Source: Luteolibacter luteus
GTDB lineage: Bacteria > Verrucomicrobiota > Verrucomicrobiia > Verrucomicrobiales > Akkermansiaceae
Direction of reading: 5' to 3'
Length of the DNA stretch: 64,000 nt
Assembly: GCF_012913485.1 (NCBI RefSeq)
Contig: NZ_CP051774.1
Coordinates: forward strand, 4,464,001 to 4,528,000
In this document: in pieces, positions 17,146 through 25,871 of the stretch
Numbering within the stretch: position 1 is the stretch's first letter
Layout: every line of letters starts with the position of its first letter
Made by a program: the position numbers and the translations under genes
The notes under the pieces: model-generated
The model's database searches: none
What the model was told of the DNA's origin: nothing
Seen by the model: the letters and a program-made list of their open reading frames with translations, nothing else

Positions 17146-18045
17146 TTACTTCTTCTTGTCCTGCTTCTTCGCCTCTTGGTCGGCGGCCTTTTCCATTACG
17201 GTGATCCATTCGTTCACGGGCAGGCTGACCGAGGCATCGAGACCGGTCTTGTCTCCGGTCACGGCGACGTTCGACTGAAGATCGAGTCCGTCGAGCTTCG
17301 CATCCCCGGCTTGGGCGAAGGCGACGACGCCATCGAGCATGCGGCGGAGTCGATCGGCCTGGGTTGCATCCTCGGTGTTAGCCCCAACCCGGATCGTGAA
17401 GCGCCCGGCATTTTCATTGGCCGCAAGGTGGAGCGACTTCGCCATGCGTAGTAACCTCGCCTCATCACCCGGTAGATCAATGCCCGACAAGTTGGCGCTG
17501 CCGGCGAGCAGGGGCTTTCCTCCTTCCGCGGCGAAGAAGGGATCCGGATCAGCGGAGCTTCCGGCTTTCAGCGTGTCGAGTGCCTGATGGAGCAGACTTT
17601 CCTGCCGGCTAAAGACGAGCAGATGATCATTGGCAAAGGCCGCGTGCTGCTGGCTGCCCTTGTCCTCCCAATTGTGGACGGTCAGATCCGAGTAGGTGCC
17701 TTTCGAATAATCGTCGGCGGCCGCGACTAGCTCCTCCAGATGAGTCCGGTCGAAATTGCCATGGATCAGCGCTACCGCGTGCTCCGGCTTGCCATCGCCG
17801 AAGAGCGTGATGCCGTTCAGATCGGCGATGGGGTTGATCGAGAACATCCGCTTCGCCGCCTTGAGCTGGGCGCCGTGATCGGTTTCGATGCGGGTGAAGA
17901 TCGCCTTGCCCGTCTCGCTGGCACGCATGGCTTCGATGTCGGCGTGGACCAGCCACTTGGCCGCGGCGGGGATTTGCGCGGGGTCCAGCGGTGCGGCGTG
18001 GAGTGGTGCCGCCAGGGCGGCGAGGTAGAAAATGCTTCGTTTCAT
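17146..18045 (-). CDS. Exported hypothetical protein, first gene of the sigma operon
   Basis: 299 residues with a signal peptide (MKRSIFYLAALAAPLHA). The mature chain has a DPAQIPAAAKWLVHADIEAM start and alternating strands and helices, a pattern seen in verrucomicrobial and planctomycetal exported proteins of unknown function. It ends in a lysine-rich tail (AADQEAKKQDKKK). No catalytic motif is visible. It precedes the ECF sigma gene by 15 bp and may be a signal input or a product tied to that regulator; this is inference. Confidence 0.85.
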   Translation of the reverse strand: MKRSIFYLAALAAPLHAAPLDPAQIPAAAKWLVHADIEAMRASETGKAIFTRIETDHGAQLKAAKRMFSINPIADLNGITLFGDGKPEHAVALIHGNFDRTHLEELVAAADDYSKGTYSDLTVHNWEDKGSQQHAAFANDHLLVFSRQESLLHQALDTLKAGSSADPDPFFAAEGGKPLLAGSANLSGIDLPGDEARLLRMAKSLHLAANENAGRFTIRVGANTEDATQADRLRRMLDGVVAFAQAGDAKLDGLDLQSNVAVTGDKTGLDASVSLPVNEWITVMEKAADQEAKKQDKKK

Positions 18046-18168
18046 GGGATTCGGTGGATCTACCCGCGAGTACGCCTGGCCCGGCTGGAAAGGTTACACG
18101 TATTTTTCGCCACGGCCTGTCTCAACATGCTCTTGCATCCTGCGACGGCTTCGGGTGTCTGTGCCAGC

Positions 18169-20166
18169 ATGCAGTTCTCCCCTCCCGTGTTGGCCTTGCT
18201 GGTGGCGCTGATACCTTTCGTTTCAGGTGCGGCTCCGCTGACCACCGCGAAGGAGATCCGCGCCCTGTCTCCGGACAAGGCGGCACAAGGACTGCCCGTG
18301 GAATTGAGCGGGGTCATTACTTTTGCCAATGAACCGGCGATTACCCTTTTCGTCCACGATGGGGACTCGGGCATCTTCATCGAGCAACCCGTCCAAGGGG
18401 CCGCCACATGGCCCAGGACCGGCGATCGTGTTTCGGTGAAAGGGGTCACGGGAAAAGGGCTCTTCGTTCCAGTCATTGCCGCCCCGCAGATCGCGGTGCA
18501 AGGTAACCAACCACTCCCCGGGGCGCGATCGATCACCGGTGAAGATCTCGGTCAGCCGGATCTCGATTGCGATTGGGTATCCATTGAGGCGCAGGTGAAG
18601 GAGGTCCTGATGAATGACGGTGATGTTGTCTTCGAGTGTCAGGCCGGACCTTGTGAATTCCACGCGCTTATCGAGGGTCCGCTTCCGCCCGAGTCCGTGC
18701 CATGGGGACTTGCTGAAAGCCGGGTGCGGATCCGCGGGGTGGTGGCGACGATTTTCAATGCCAGCCGCCAGATGACGCGGCGCTTCATGCGGGTGAATGC
18801 GCTGGACGATGTGAAGCCGCTCGATCGTGGAACCGCGGAGGCAGAGCCCCGCCTGATCGGTGCGGACGAACTCTTCCGCTTTCATGGTGCCGGGCCGGAG
18901 GACTTGGTGCGTCTCCGGGGGACCACCATGCTCGCTTTGCCGGGGCGCGGGCTTTTCCTGCGCACCGATGCGGGGGGAATCTGGGTGCAGACCGCCCAAC
19001 CGGTGGATGCAAAGCCCGGAACCTTGGTCGAGGTGGAAGGCTGGCCGCGTGTGGGTGCGATGAAGCCGATCATCCGCGCCCGTGGCGCAAAGGTGATCGG
19101 GGAAGGGGAGATCCCGCCACCGCTGCACCTTCGCGCCCGCGAAGTCCTGCACGCGAAGCATGAATCCGAATTGGTATCCCTTGATGCAGAGCTGCTCGAT
19201 GTTTTCCGAGGGGAAGATGGCACCACTCTCGAACTGAGGGATTCCGGGGTGGTCTTCCGTGGTCTGCTCGCGGAAACTGATGGGGCATTGCCGGACTTCA
19301 TTGCGGGTTCCACTCTCAGAGTGGCGGGTATCGCCCAGATTACCTCGGCCGGTGCCTTTGCGCCCTTGCAGGAAGAGGACAAGCTCTTGGTCCGCCTGCG
19401 CTCGCCGGGGGATATCCGGGTGGTAGCCCTCCCTTCATGGTGGACCACCCGTCGTGTGGTCGTTGCCGCTGGCTCGATCATCGCGGGGATGCTCGGTATC
19501 TATGCTGTTGCGCGCGCAAGGCGCCGGGGTGAACAGGAAACACAGCGTCGCGAATTCGAAGCGGTGCTTGCGGAGCGCGGAAGATTCGCGAGGGAGATCC
19601 ATGATTCCCTTGCACAGGGGCTCACATCCATTTCCTTGCAACTGGAATGCGTCCGCGACGAGATCAGCGCGGATCCCGGCCGAGCGAAGGGTCACTTGGA
19701 AACGGCACGCGGCTTGGTACGCGATAGCCTGCGCGAGGCACGCCGCACCGTCTGGAATCTGCGCCCCCTTGCCTTAGGCGAGGCGGACCTGGCCACCGCC
19801 TTGCAGCGCTTCGCCGAAGATCTCACACGTAGCGGGGGCACGACTTGCAGCCAGCAGATCGAGGGTTCTCCCCGCCCGCTGCCGGCGGAGCATGAGGCGG
19901 CACTGCTACGCATCGGCCAGGAATCGCTGACCAATGCGGTGCGGCACTCTGCTGCGGAGAAGATCGTGCTGCGGCTCCGCTACGGCGACGATTGGGTCAC
20001 GCTTTCCGTGCGGGATGATGGAAAGGGCTTTGATGTCGCGGAACGGGTTGGCAAAGGTTTCGGACTTGCGGGAATGCATGAACGGGTCGAAGCGCTGCGT
20101 GGCAGCCTTTCGATCGACAGCAAGCCCGGCGAGGGAACCGAAGTCTCTGCCACCCTGCCCACCTGA
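18169..20166 (+). CDS. Membrane histidine kinase with periplasmic OB-like repeats (HisKA_3 type)
   Basis: 665 residues from ATG 18169 (an in-frame ATG at 18127 is an alternative). A signal/anchor (MQFSPPVLALLVALIPFVSG) is followed by about 400 periplasmic residues with at least three OB-fold-like units, each with a strand such as ITLFVHDGDSGIFIEQP or RGLFLRTDAGGIWVQT. One membrane helix (about 426-445) leads to a HisKA_3 dimerisation helix with phospho-acceptor His478 in FAREIHDSLAQGL and a HATPase domain with RIGQESLTNAVRHS and DDGKGFD. It ends 21 bp before a NarL-type regulator. The kinase senses something outside the cytoplasm; the ligand is unknown. Confidence 0.93.
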   Translation: MQFSPPVLALLVALIPFVSGAAPLTTAKEIRALSPDKAAQGLPVELSGVITFANEPAITLFVHDGDSGIFIEQPVQGAATWPRTGDRVSVKGVTGKGLFVPVIAAPQIAVQGNQPLPGARSITGEDLGQPDLDCDWVSIEAQVKEVLMNDGDVVFECQAGPCEFHALIEGPLPPESVPWGLAESRVRIRGVVATIFNASRQMTRRFMRVNALDDVKPLDRGTAEAEPRLIGADELFRFHGAGPEDLVRLRGTTMLALPGRGLFLRTDAGGIWVQTAQPVDAKPGTLVEVEGWPRVGAMKPIIRARGAKVIGEGEIPPPLHLRAREVLHAKHESELVSLDAELLDVFRGEDGTTLELRDSGVVFRGLLAETDGALPDFIAGSTLRVAGIAQITSAGAFAPLQEEDKLLVRLRSPGDIRVVALPSWWTTRRVVVAAGSIIAGMLGIYAVARARRRGEQETQRREFEAVLAERGRFAREIHDSLAQGLTSISLQLECVRDEISADPGRAKGHLETARGLVRDSLREARRTVWNLRPLALGEADLATALQRFAEDLTRSGGTTCSQQIEGSPRPLPAEHEAALLRIGQESLTNAVRHSAAEKIVLRLRYGDDWVTLSVRDDGKGFDVAERVGKGFGLAGMHERVEALRGSLSIDSKPGEGTEVSATLPT

Positions 20167-20187
20167 TTGCCACATTGATCGATCCCG

Positions 20188-20802
20188 ATGAAACCCATCC
20201 GCATCATCCTTGCCGACGATCATCCGCCCCTGCGTGCCGGGCTGGCGGCCATCCTGAACAGTCATCCCGACCTGGAAGTCATGGCGGAAGCCGGAAGCGG
20301 CCGCGACGTGATGGAACTGCAGGAACGGGCTGATGTTTACGTCATGGACCTGCGCATGCCGGACGGCGATGGCCTGCAGACGATCAAGTCGCTGGTTGCC
20401 CGGGATCCGTCCAAGAAGGTGCTGGTGCTGACCACCTATGACAACGAGGAGGACATCTTCCATGCTTTGGAAGCCGGTGCTCGTGGCTATCTTCTGAAAG
20501 ACACCACGAAGGAAGAAATCATCGCGGCGGTGCGGCAGATCCATTCCGGCGAGCGCTACTTGCCCCAAGCCGTGGCCGCTCGCCTGGCGGACCGCCTGGT
20601 GCGTCCGAGCCTCACTCCGCGGGAACTCGATGTATTGCGCCTGGTGTCACGCGGTCGTTCCAACAAGGAGATGGCTGCGGCGATGTTCATCTCCGAGGAA
20701 ACGGTGAAGACTCACATGAAATCGCTATTTCAGAAGCTGGGCGTGCATGATCGCGCGGAAGCGGTGTCCGTGTCCCTGCAGCGCGGATTGATCCGGCTTT
20801 GA
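20188..20802 (+). CDS. NarL/LuxR-type response regulator
   Basis: 204 residues. The receiver domain (1-120) has the acidic pair in ILADDHPPLRAGL, phospho-acceptor Asp54 in YVMDLRMPDGDGL, Thr in VLTTYD and Lys in GYLLKDTT. A LuxR-type helix-turn-helix closes the protein (LTPRELDVLRLVSRGRSNKE, then ETVKTHMKSLFQKLGV). It is encoded 21 bp after its cognate kinase. The PATR protein gene 152 bp downstream is a reasonable target, but no binding site is seen. Confidence 0.97.
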   Translation: MKPIRIILADDHPPLRAGLAAILNSHPDLEVMAEAGSGRDVMELQERADVYVMDLRMPDGDGLQTIKSLVARDPSKKVLVLTTYDNEEDIFHALEAGARGYLLKDTTKEEIIAAVRQIHSGERYLPQAVAARLADRLVRPSLTPRELDVLRLVSRGRSNKEMAAAMFISEETVKTHMKSLFQKLGVHDRAEAVSVSLQRGLIRL

Positions 20803-20954
20803 GGGGCGCTTCCTCCCCTGTCCGGGGGAGACAAAAACCCCGCACCCCCGCCGTGGACTTCGGACGTCCGGGATAGTGGGATGATAGGTGATTCGGACTG
20901 GCGCGGCCTTACCCACCGCCGCGGTCCGGATCGGTGACCTCCATCCCAAGACCC

Positions 20955-23549
20955 ATGAAACCCCGTCTCCCGATCTGCACTTTTCTCCCTCTGCTAGGCC
21001 TGTCGATTTGCCAAGCGGGCGTCAACTTCTCCTGGGAGGCCGACCTCGAGGGCTGGACCTCTGCGGAAGGCTGCTCGATCGTCCAATCGCCCACTGGTGC
21101 AACCGATGGCACCCAAGCACTGGCTATCACCACGCCGATGACTTCGATGTGGTATTCCACGCCCACCCAGATCAATCTCGAACAAGCTGCCCGCCAATCG
21201 ATTTTCACCGGCGCAACCGAACTTACCCTCGATCTCAGCTATCCCGATCCGGGCTACAATTCCTGGATCTCGGACCCGAGCGTGGAAGTCATCATCCAGG
21301 GAGAGGGCGTCTCATGGTCGCCGCTCGGCGTCCGCACGATCTCCGTGGGTGCCGCACCGCAGACCTTCACGTGGCCGCTGACCGTCGGGCAAGCGGCATC
21401 GTTGGCGAATGGATCATGGGCGCAGATCATCCTCAAGTTCACCTATGGCAACGGTGGCACGTCCACCCCCAATGCAGTCTTCTACGTGGACAAGCTTTCA
21501 TCCACCGTCGTGATCGAGCCGCCGCCGACCACCACGCACTTTTGGAAAGGGGATATCAGCGATAGTTGGGCGGCGCTCAACTGGACGGAGGATCCGGAAG
21601 GTACGACTCCCGCCGCGGCCCTGCCTTCCAATGGCAGCGCCGGTATCGGCTTCTCGGCAGCGGGCGCGGTGAATCTATCCACGGTCCTGGGCGCGGACCA
21701 GAACGTCCGATCGATGATCTTCTCCTCGTCCTCCGGCCCGATCGATATCGGAGGCACGCACAATCTGACATTGGGCGAAGAAGGAATCCTGATGGAAGCA
21801 GGCGGGGGGCCGGTGACGATCAATACGACGGGGCAAGTGATCCTCGGGGCGGATCAATTGTGGGCGAACAATTCCGGGGCCATGCTTTCGGTCGATTCGG
21901 TGGTCAGTGGCAATGCCGAACTCACGACCGGTGGCAGTGGCATAACCTTCCTCCTCAAACCGAACACCCATACCATGGGAACGAAGGTCCAGCAGGGAAC
22001 GCTCGTTGTCGGGGATGCGCAGGCGCTAGGTCCAGCGACCACCCTCCTCACCGTGGCTGGCGGCACTGTTGATCTCAATGGCCTCAGCCCGACGATTGGC
22101 GGCCTCGCGGGAGGGCTGGGTGGAGTCATCACCAATCTCGTCTCCGAACCATCCACGCTCACCATCGATGACACCGCGGGCAGCACTTACGGCGGTGCGA
22201 TCAATGACAGCTTCAGCGGTGCCATCTCGGTGGTGAAGAAAGGCACTGGTCCTCTTGTCCTGGGAGGAAACAGCACCTTCAGCGGCAGCTTCGTGATCGA
22301 GGAGGGTGAGGTCACCGCGAACACCTCGCTCTTCGGGGCACCCACCGCGAGCAGTCTCGGCAATGCCCAATTTCCCGATCGCGTCATCACGGTGGAAGAA
22401 GCGGGTTCGCTCCTTTTCAACATCAACAATGTCTTTGGCAACCAGCAGGCAAACATGTCTGCCCTGCCGACCATCCGTCTCAATGGCAGCTCCCTGAATG
22501 CCACCCGCTACAACCTGATCGGCAACGTCGTCCTGAACGGCGGGACCTTATCTCACGGATCCTCGGATGGCGGGAACTATCTGGGCTATCAGTTCAAGGG
22601 ACAGATCGATGCCATCGGCACCGCGCCTTCCTACATCACCACTGCGAATGGCAAGGGCAACCACCTCTCGGATGAGACGTTCTTCAACGTGGCGGACGTC
22701 ACGGGAAATGCCGAAGCCGATCTCGTCGTCTCCGCGCCTCTAACAAACCAGTCGGGGGACTTTGGCACGGCTCCTGGAGGTTTGAGCAAGACGGGCCCCG
22801 GCACCTTGTCGCTGGAAAATCTTAATACCTACTCCGGACCCACCAAGGTGTTGGAGGGAACGCTGAGCCTGACGACTCCCAGTCTCAGCGACTTGGCCGC
22901 GGTGGAGCTTTCCCCGGGTGCGGTGCTCGACCTGAACTTCGCCGATGTCGATACCGTCGGCTCCTTCGTGGTGAATGGCGCGCCGAAGGCACAGGGCACC
23001 TGGGGGGCGGTCGGCTCGGGAGCGGACCATGAATCCACCCAGATCACCGGCACCGGCTTGCTGGTCGTGCCGGGAGATCCCTTCGCCGATTGGATCGCAG
23101 GGTATCCGAGCCTGACCGGTGCGAACGCTGCGCGCGGGGCTGATCCGGATCTCGACGGCCTCACGAACCTGGAAGAATTCGCCTTTAACGGCGACCCGAC
23201 GGATAAGACGATCTCGGGCAAGCTGCGCACCAGGGTGGAGACGATCGGGCCGGCCCAAGCTCTGGTTATCACGCTCCCAGTTCGCACCGGGTCCGTGCTC
23301 TCCGGCACTGCCCCCGTCATGCTGGCGACGGGGAATATGAGCTATGAGATCGGTGGCACAAATGACCTGTCTGCCTTTAACCAGACGGTTTTCGAGGTTA
23401 CACCGGCACTCGTCGGCGCTCCGGAGCTTCCGCCGCTCGACGCGGGCTGGGCCTACCGGACCTTCCGTTTGGACGGGAACGTGGGTGGCGGCAATCCGCG
23501 GGGGCCGAAGGGCTTTCTCCAAGCCCGCATCATCGACGAGGCAAATTGA
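20955..23549 (+). CDS. Secreted PATR (autotransporter-associated beta strand) protein
   Basis: 864 residues from ATG 20955 with signal peptide (MKPRLPICTFLPLLGLSICQA). The N-terminal module (about 22-180) begins NFSWEADLEGWTSAEG and looks like a jelly-roll or carbohydrate-binding fold. A beta-helical passenger follows with about three PATR repeats, for example LVLGGNSTFSGSFVIEEG and LSLENLNTYSGPTKVLEGTL. The calcium-type ADPDLDGLTNLEEFAFNGDP segment (about 725-745) and terminal beta module match those of the 8158 protein, as does the GTWGAVGSGADH...GTGLLVV block. No barrel domain. Probably surface-exposed; located just after a two-component system that may control it. Confidence 0.88.
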   Translation: MKPRLPICTFLPLLGLSICQAGVNFSWEADLEGWTSAEGCSIVQSPTGATDGTQALAITTPMTSMWYSTPTQINLEQAARQSIFTGATELTLDLSYPDPGYNSWISDPSVEVIIQGEGVSWSPLGVRTISVGAAPQTFTWPLTVGQAASLANGSWAQIILKFTYGNGGTSTPNAVFYVDKLSSTVVIEPPPTTTHFWKGDISDSWAALNWTEDPEGTTPAAALPSNGSAGIGFSAAGAVNLSTVLGADQNVRSMIFSSSSGPIDIGGTHNLTLGEEGILMEAGGGPVTINTTGQVILGADQLWANNSGAMLSVDSVVSGNAELTTGGSGITFLLKPNTHTMGTKVQQGTLVVGDAQALGPATTLLTVAGGTVDLNGLSPTIGGLAGGLGGVITNLVSEPSTLTIDDTAGSTYGGAINDSFSGAISVVKKGTGPLVLGGNSTFSGSFVIEEGEVTANTSLFGAPTASSLGNAQFPDRVITVEEAGSLLFNINNVFGNQQANMSALPTIRLNGSSLNATRYNLIGNVVLNGGTLSHGSSDGGNYLGYQFKGQIDAIGTAPSYITTANGKGNHLSDETFFNVADVTGNAEADLVVSAPLTNQSGDFGTAPGGLSKTGPGTLSLENLNTYSGPTKVLEGTLSLTTPSLSDLAAVELSPGAVLDLNFADVDTVGSFVVNGAPKAQGTWGAVGSGADHESTQITGTGLLVVPGDPFADWIAGYPSLTGANAARGADPDLDGLTNLEEFAFNGDPTDKTISGKLRTRVETIGPAQALVITLPVRTGSVLSGTAPVMLATGNMSYEIGGTNDLSAFNQTVFEVTPALVGAPELPPLDAGWAYRTFRLDGNVGGGNPRGPKGFLQARIIDEAN

Positions 23550-23695
23550 GCCAATCAGGAGGCTGGTGGCCCTTCTCTCCGTGTGACGAGGGACCGCCTA
23601 GCATCGGCTCCCTGTTGGAATGTCTATTGGATTTATAAAAATTCACGAAGAATTAAGCTTGTTCTCTTCGGAAAATTTGGATTTTTTCCTGCGGC

Positions 23696-24139
23696 ATGAT
23701 CGGGGGATCAAAACCTACAACCGGCGAAGCGGTGGCTGAGATGGAGCGATCCACGTGGCTCGCGCGCAGTTGTCCGTGGTTCGCTACGCTCTTCGTCTTG
23801 GGGGCTGCGGTGCTTTTCGGAGGCGCTGCCGGGAACTGGTTTGCCTCTGATGGCGGCCTCTGGGTGCGCCTCCTCCAACTGGGTGCCGGGTCCATGTTGA
23901 TGGGTGCCGGAGTGTCCATGACCGGATCCCTGTTGTTCGGCCGGAATCCCATCCGTTGGGGGATGGGCATCCCTTTTCTTGTCTATTCAGGCGGCCTTCT
24001 GATGGCCGTTATCTATGGGAAAGACGGTGCTGCCATGCTGCTCTACTCCGCGCCCCTGATGCTTGGTCTGGCCTTCGCTGCCGGGGTGATGAGCGCTTTC
24101 CTCGTGGATGGCGTGGTCAAACGCGCGGCCAAGAGCTGA
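23696..24139 (+). CDS. Small integral membrane protein, paralogue 1
   Basis: 147 residues with about four membrane helices. It is a tandem paralogue of the next gene: both share FGGAAGNWF, GSML/TMLM, GSL-GRNPI-WGMG-P-LVY and a closing AGVMSAFLVDG/AGVMCAYVLDKG. The family is not recognised. An AT-rich leader precedes it (23585-23690). No charged transport motif or enzymatic residue is apparent. Confidence 0.8.
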   Translation: MIGGSKPTTGEAVAEMERSTWLARSCPWFATLFVLGAAVLFGGAAGNWFASDGGLWVRLLQLGAGSMLMGAGVSMTGSLLFGRNPIRWGMGIPFLVYSGGLLMAVIYGKDGAAMLLYSAPLMLGLAFAAGVMSAFLVDGVVKRAAKS

Positions 24140-24281
24140 GGACGGATAGGGGAGAGCCCGACCCTGAAGTGGTACGGGGATGGTGAATGGAGTAGTCTCC
24201 CAAGTATCGGGTTTCCCCTGCTATCGGGAGTTTCAAATAGTTTGTTTTTTTTGAAAATCGCGGGCAAAAAGCACGATTGGA

Positions 24282-24830
24282 ATGAGGATGACCACGAATG
24301 CCCCCCTGTCTTCGGATCTCCCGTCCGCTTCTGGTGAGGAGGCGCGCCTGTGCGATACCAGCACCCTTGTGGCCCATCCGGGACAAGAGGTGAAGGAGAG
24401 CTCCCGCGAAAAGCTGGAGAAGGGTCTGCGTCATCACGGGCCTGAGGGCAAACCGGGAGTCTGGACTGGCAGCCGGGACGGGATCGTGGCCACGATCATC
24501 GCCATCGCCGCGTCTCTGATCTTCGGCGGTGCTGCGGGCAATTGGTTCGGCCCCAGTGAACACGGCTGGGTCGGGCAGCTCCTGACGATCTCCGGAGGCA
24601 CGATGTTGATGGCTGCCGCCGTGTGCCTGCTAGGGTCCCTGATCTCTGGCCGGAATCCGATTTTCTGGGGCATGGGAATGCCCCTGCTGGTCTATGTGGC
24701 CGGCTCCTTCTGCGCCCTCGTCTCCGGACAAGCCGGCGTTTCCGCCTTTCTCTTCGGTGCGCCGCTCTTCTGCGGTCTGGCCATCCTGGCGGGCGTCATG
24801 TGCGCCTATGTCCTGGACAAGGGAGATTGA
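24282..24830 (+). CDS. Small integral membrane protein, paralogue 2
   Basis: 182 residues (ATG 24282; ATG 24288 is equally possible). An extra cytosolic N-terminus of about 60 residues, rich in charged residues, precedes four membrane helices homologous to the preceding gene (FGGAAGNWFGPSE, SLISGRNPIFWGMGMPLLVY). The tandem duplication suggests a lineage-specific pair. Separated from paralogue 1 by 142 bp with its own AT-rich leader. Function unknown. Confidence 0.8.
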   Translation: MRMTTNAPLSSDLPSASGEEARLCDTSTLVAHPGQEVKESSREKLEKGLRHHGPEGKPGVWTGSRDGIVATIIAIAASLIFGGAAGNWFGPSEHGWVGQLLTISGGTMLMAAAVCLLGSLISGRNPIFWGMGMPLLVYVAGSFCALVSGQAGVSAFLFGAPLFCGLAILAGVMCAYVLDKGD

Positions 24831-24844
24831 GGGCCTCGGTCCGC

Positions 24845-25288
24845 CTATTCTTGATCAGGCGCCTGCCCCTTCGCCAGATGACGATAGATCATTTCGTCGG
24901 TCATCCGTGAGACCGCATGAAGATTCGAGTGAATCGCCAGAAGTGTCCACAGGCTGGCGGCAGTAATGATTTTCCAATCCCAGAGCGCTCCTCCTAACAC
25001 GCGGTCGATCAAGGCTCCCGCTTCCGGGATCTGAAGGATCCAGAAGCTTGTCAGGCCGAAGGCGAGTATCCTGCCCCAGAGTCGAACTCCTCGTTCCGAC
25101 TTTGGTGGTTTGGCACCGATGATCTCGAGAATGGGAAAGCAGAGTGCCAGCACACCGCCAAGCACGACCGGCAGCGGTGCCCAAGGATCGTGGCCGGTGG
25201 CCAACAAAAGGAAACCGGTGAAAAACAGCAGCGGACCCGTGATGGCGGCCATCACGAACAAATACCGCAATCTTTTGAAATGCCGCAT
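24845..25288 (-). CDS. Integral membrane protein, hypothetical
   Basis: 147 residues from ATG 25288; a GTG at 25315 would add nine residues and overlap the lipoprotein gene by 7 bp. Four hydrophobic segments are visible (LFVMAAITGPLLFFTGFLLL; LPVVLGGVLALCFPILEII; ILAFGLTSFWILQI; IITAASLWTLLAIH), with a cytosolic tail MTDEMIYRHLAKGQ. It is convergent with the 24282 gene (14 bp apart) and likely the last gene of the glutaredoxin operon. No family recognised. Confidence 0.75.
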   Translation of the reverse strand: MRHFKRLRYLFVMAAITGPLLFFTGFLLLATGHDPWAPLPVVLGGVLALCFPILEIIGAKPPKSERGVRLWGRILAFGLTSFWILQIPEAGALIDRVLGGALWDWKIITAASLWTLLAIHSNLHAVSRMTDEMIYRHLAKGQAPDQE

Positions 25289-25308
25289 CACGCCAAGCTG
25301 AGGAGACC

Positions 25309-25566
25309 TTACCACTCGGCTGTCACTGTGGTGCCGGCTTGGCTTCCCATCGCGGTTCCATGCGGCGATTCATGGGCACGCTGGACCGTATGCTCGTGAA
25401 GGAGGCGATCCTCATCTTGGGGATTGAGGCTCGGGACCTTGGCGATAGTGACCGCAGGCGGACCGCCATGATCCAGCGGATCCAGGCCATTGGTAGGCTG
25501 GCAGGAAGTCGCCAGGGAAAGCAGGAGGCCGGAAGCCGCGCAGTGAAAGAGGGTAGGGAGGCTCAT
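25309..25566 (-). CDS. Small putative lipoprotein
   Basis: 85 residues. The N-terminus MSLPTLFHCAASGLLLSLATSC reads as a signal peptide with an approximate lipobox (ATSC, Cys22), followed by a short Pro-rich, polar mature chain. There is no recognisable domain. It lies 15 bp after the glutaredoxin gene and before the membrane protein gene on the same strand, so it is likely co-transcribed. Confidence 0.6.
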   Translation of the reverse strand: MSLPTLFHCAASGLLLSLATSCQPTNGLDPLDHGGPPAVTIAKVPSLNPQDEDRLLHEHTVQRAHESPHGTAMGSQAGTTVTAEW

Positions 25567-25581
25567 GGAGAAGAGCCTCCT

Positions 25582-25830
25582 TCAGATCACATTCCGCTCT
25601 TCAAGGAAAGGCACCAGTTCCTCGACGCCGAAGTCCGCCAGCACCTCACCATGCCAGTCCATCGTCGGGGCCTTCGTCTGGCCGGAAAGATCCACCATCT
25701 CCTTCATCGCAGCCGGATTCCCGGAAACGACCACGTGCTTCACCGAAACCTTCTTCTTCTTGAGGAAATCGACGACGTCATCGCACCAGGGACAGCCGGG
25801 CTTGATGTAGAGAATGGGTAGATTGGACAT
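25582..25830 (-). CDS. Glutaredoxin-like thiol protein
   Basis: 82 residues from ATG 25830, giving MSNLPILYIKPGCPWC; the frame is open 13 codons further but that part is not conserved-looking. The dithiol active site is Cys13-Pro-Trp-Cys16, with the cis-proline region KAPTMDW (TxP-like) and the C-terminal helix GVEELVPFLEER. The size fits a short glutaredoxin or GrxC/NrdH-like protein that reduces disulfides in the cytoplasm. The partner is unknown; the operon with a lipoprotein and membrane protein gives no clear hint. Confidence 0.9.
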   Translation of the reverse strand: MSNLPILYIKPGCPWCDDVVDFLKKKKVSVKHVVVSGNPAAMKEMVDLSGQTKAPTMDWHGEVLADFGVEELVPFLEERNVI

Positions 25831-25871
25831 GTGGGGAGGAGCTTCGGCCAAAGAGGCGTGGCCGTCCAATC

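Noticed and set aside
20803-20954. Hairpin CTCCCC/GGGGAG after the response regulator gene as a terminator
   Set aside because: No T-run follows; it may be weak or non-functional, so it was not annotated.
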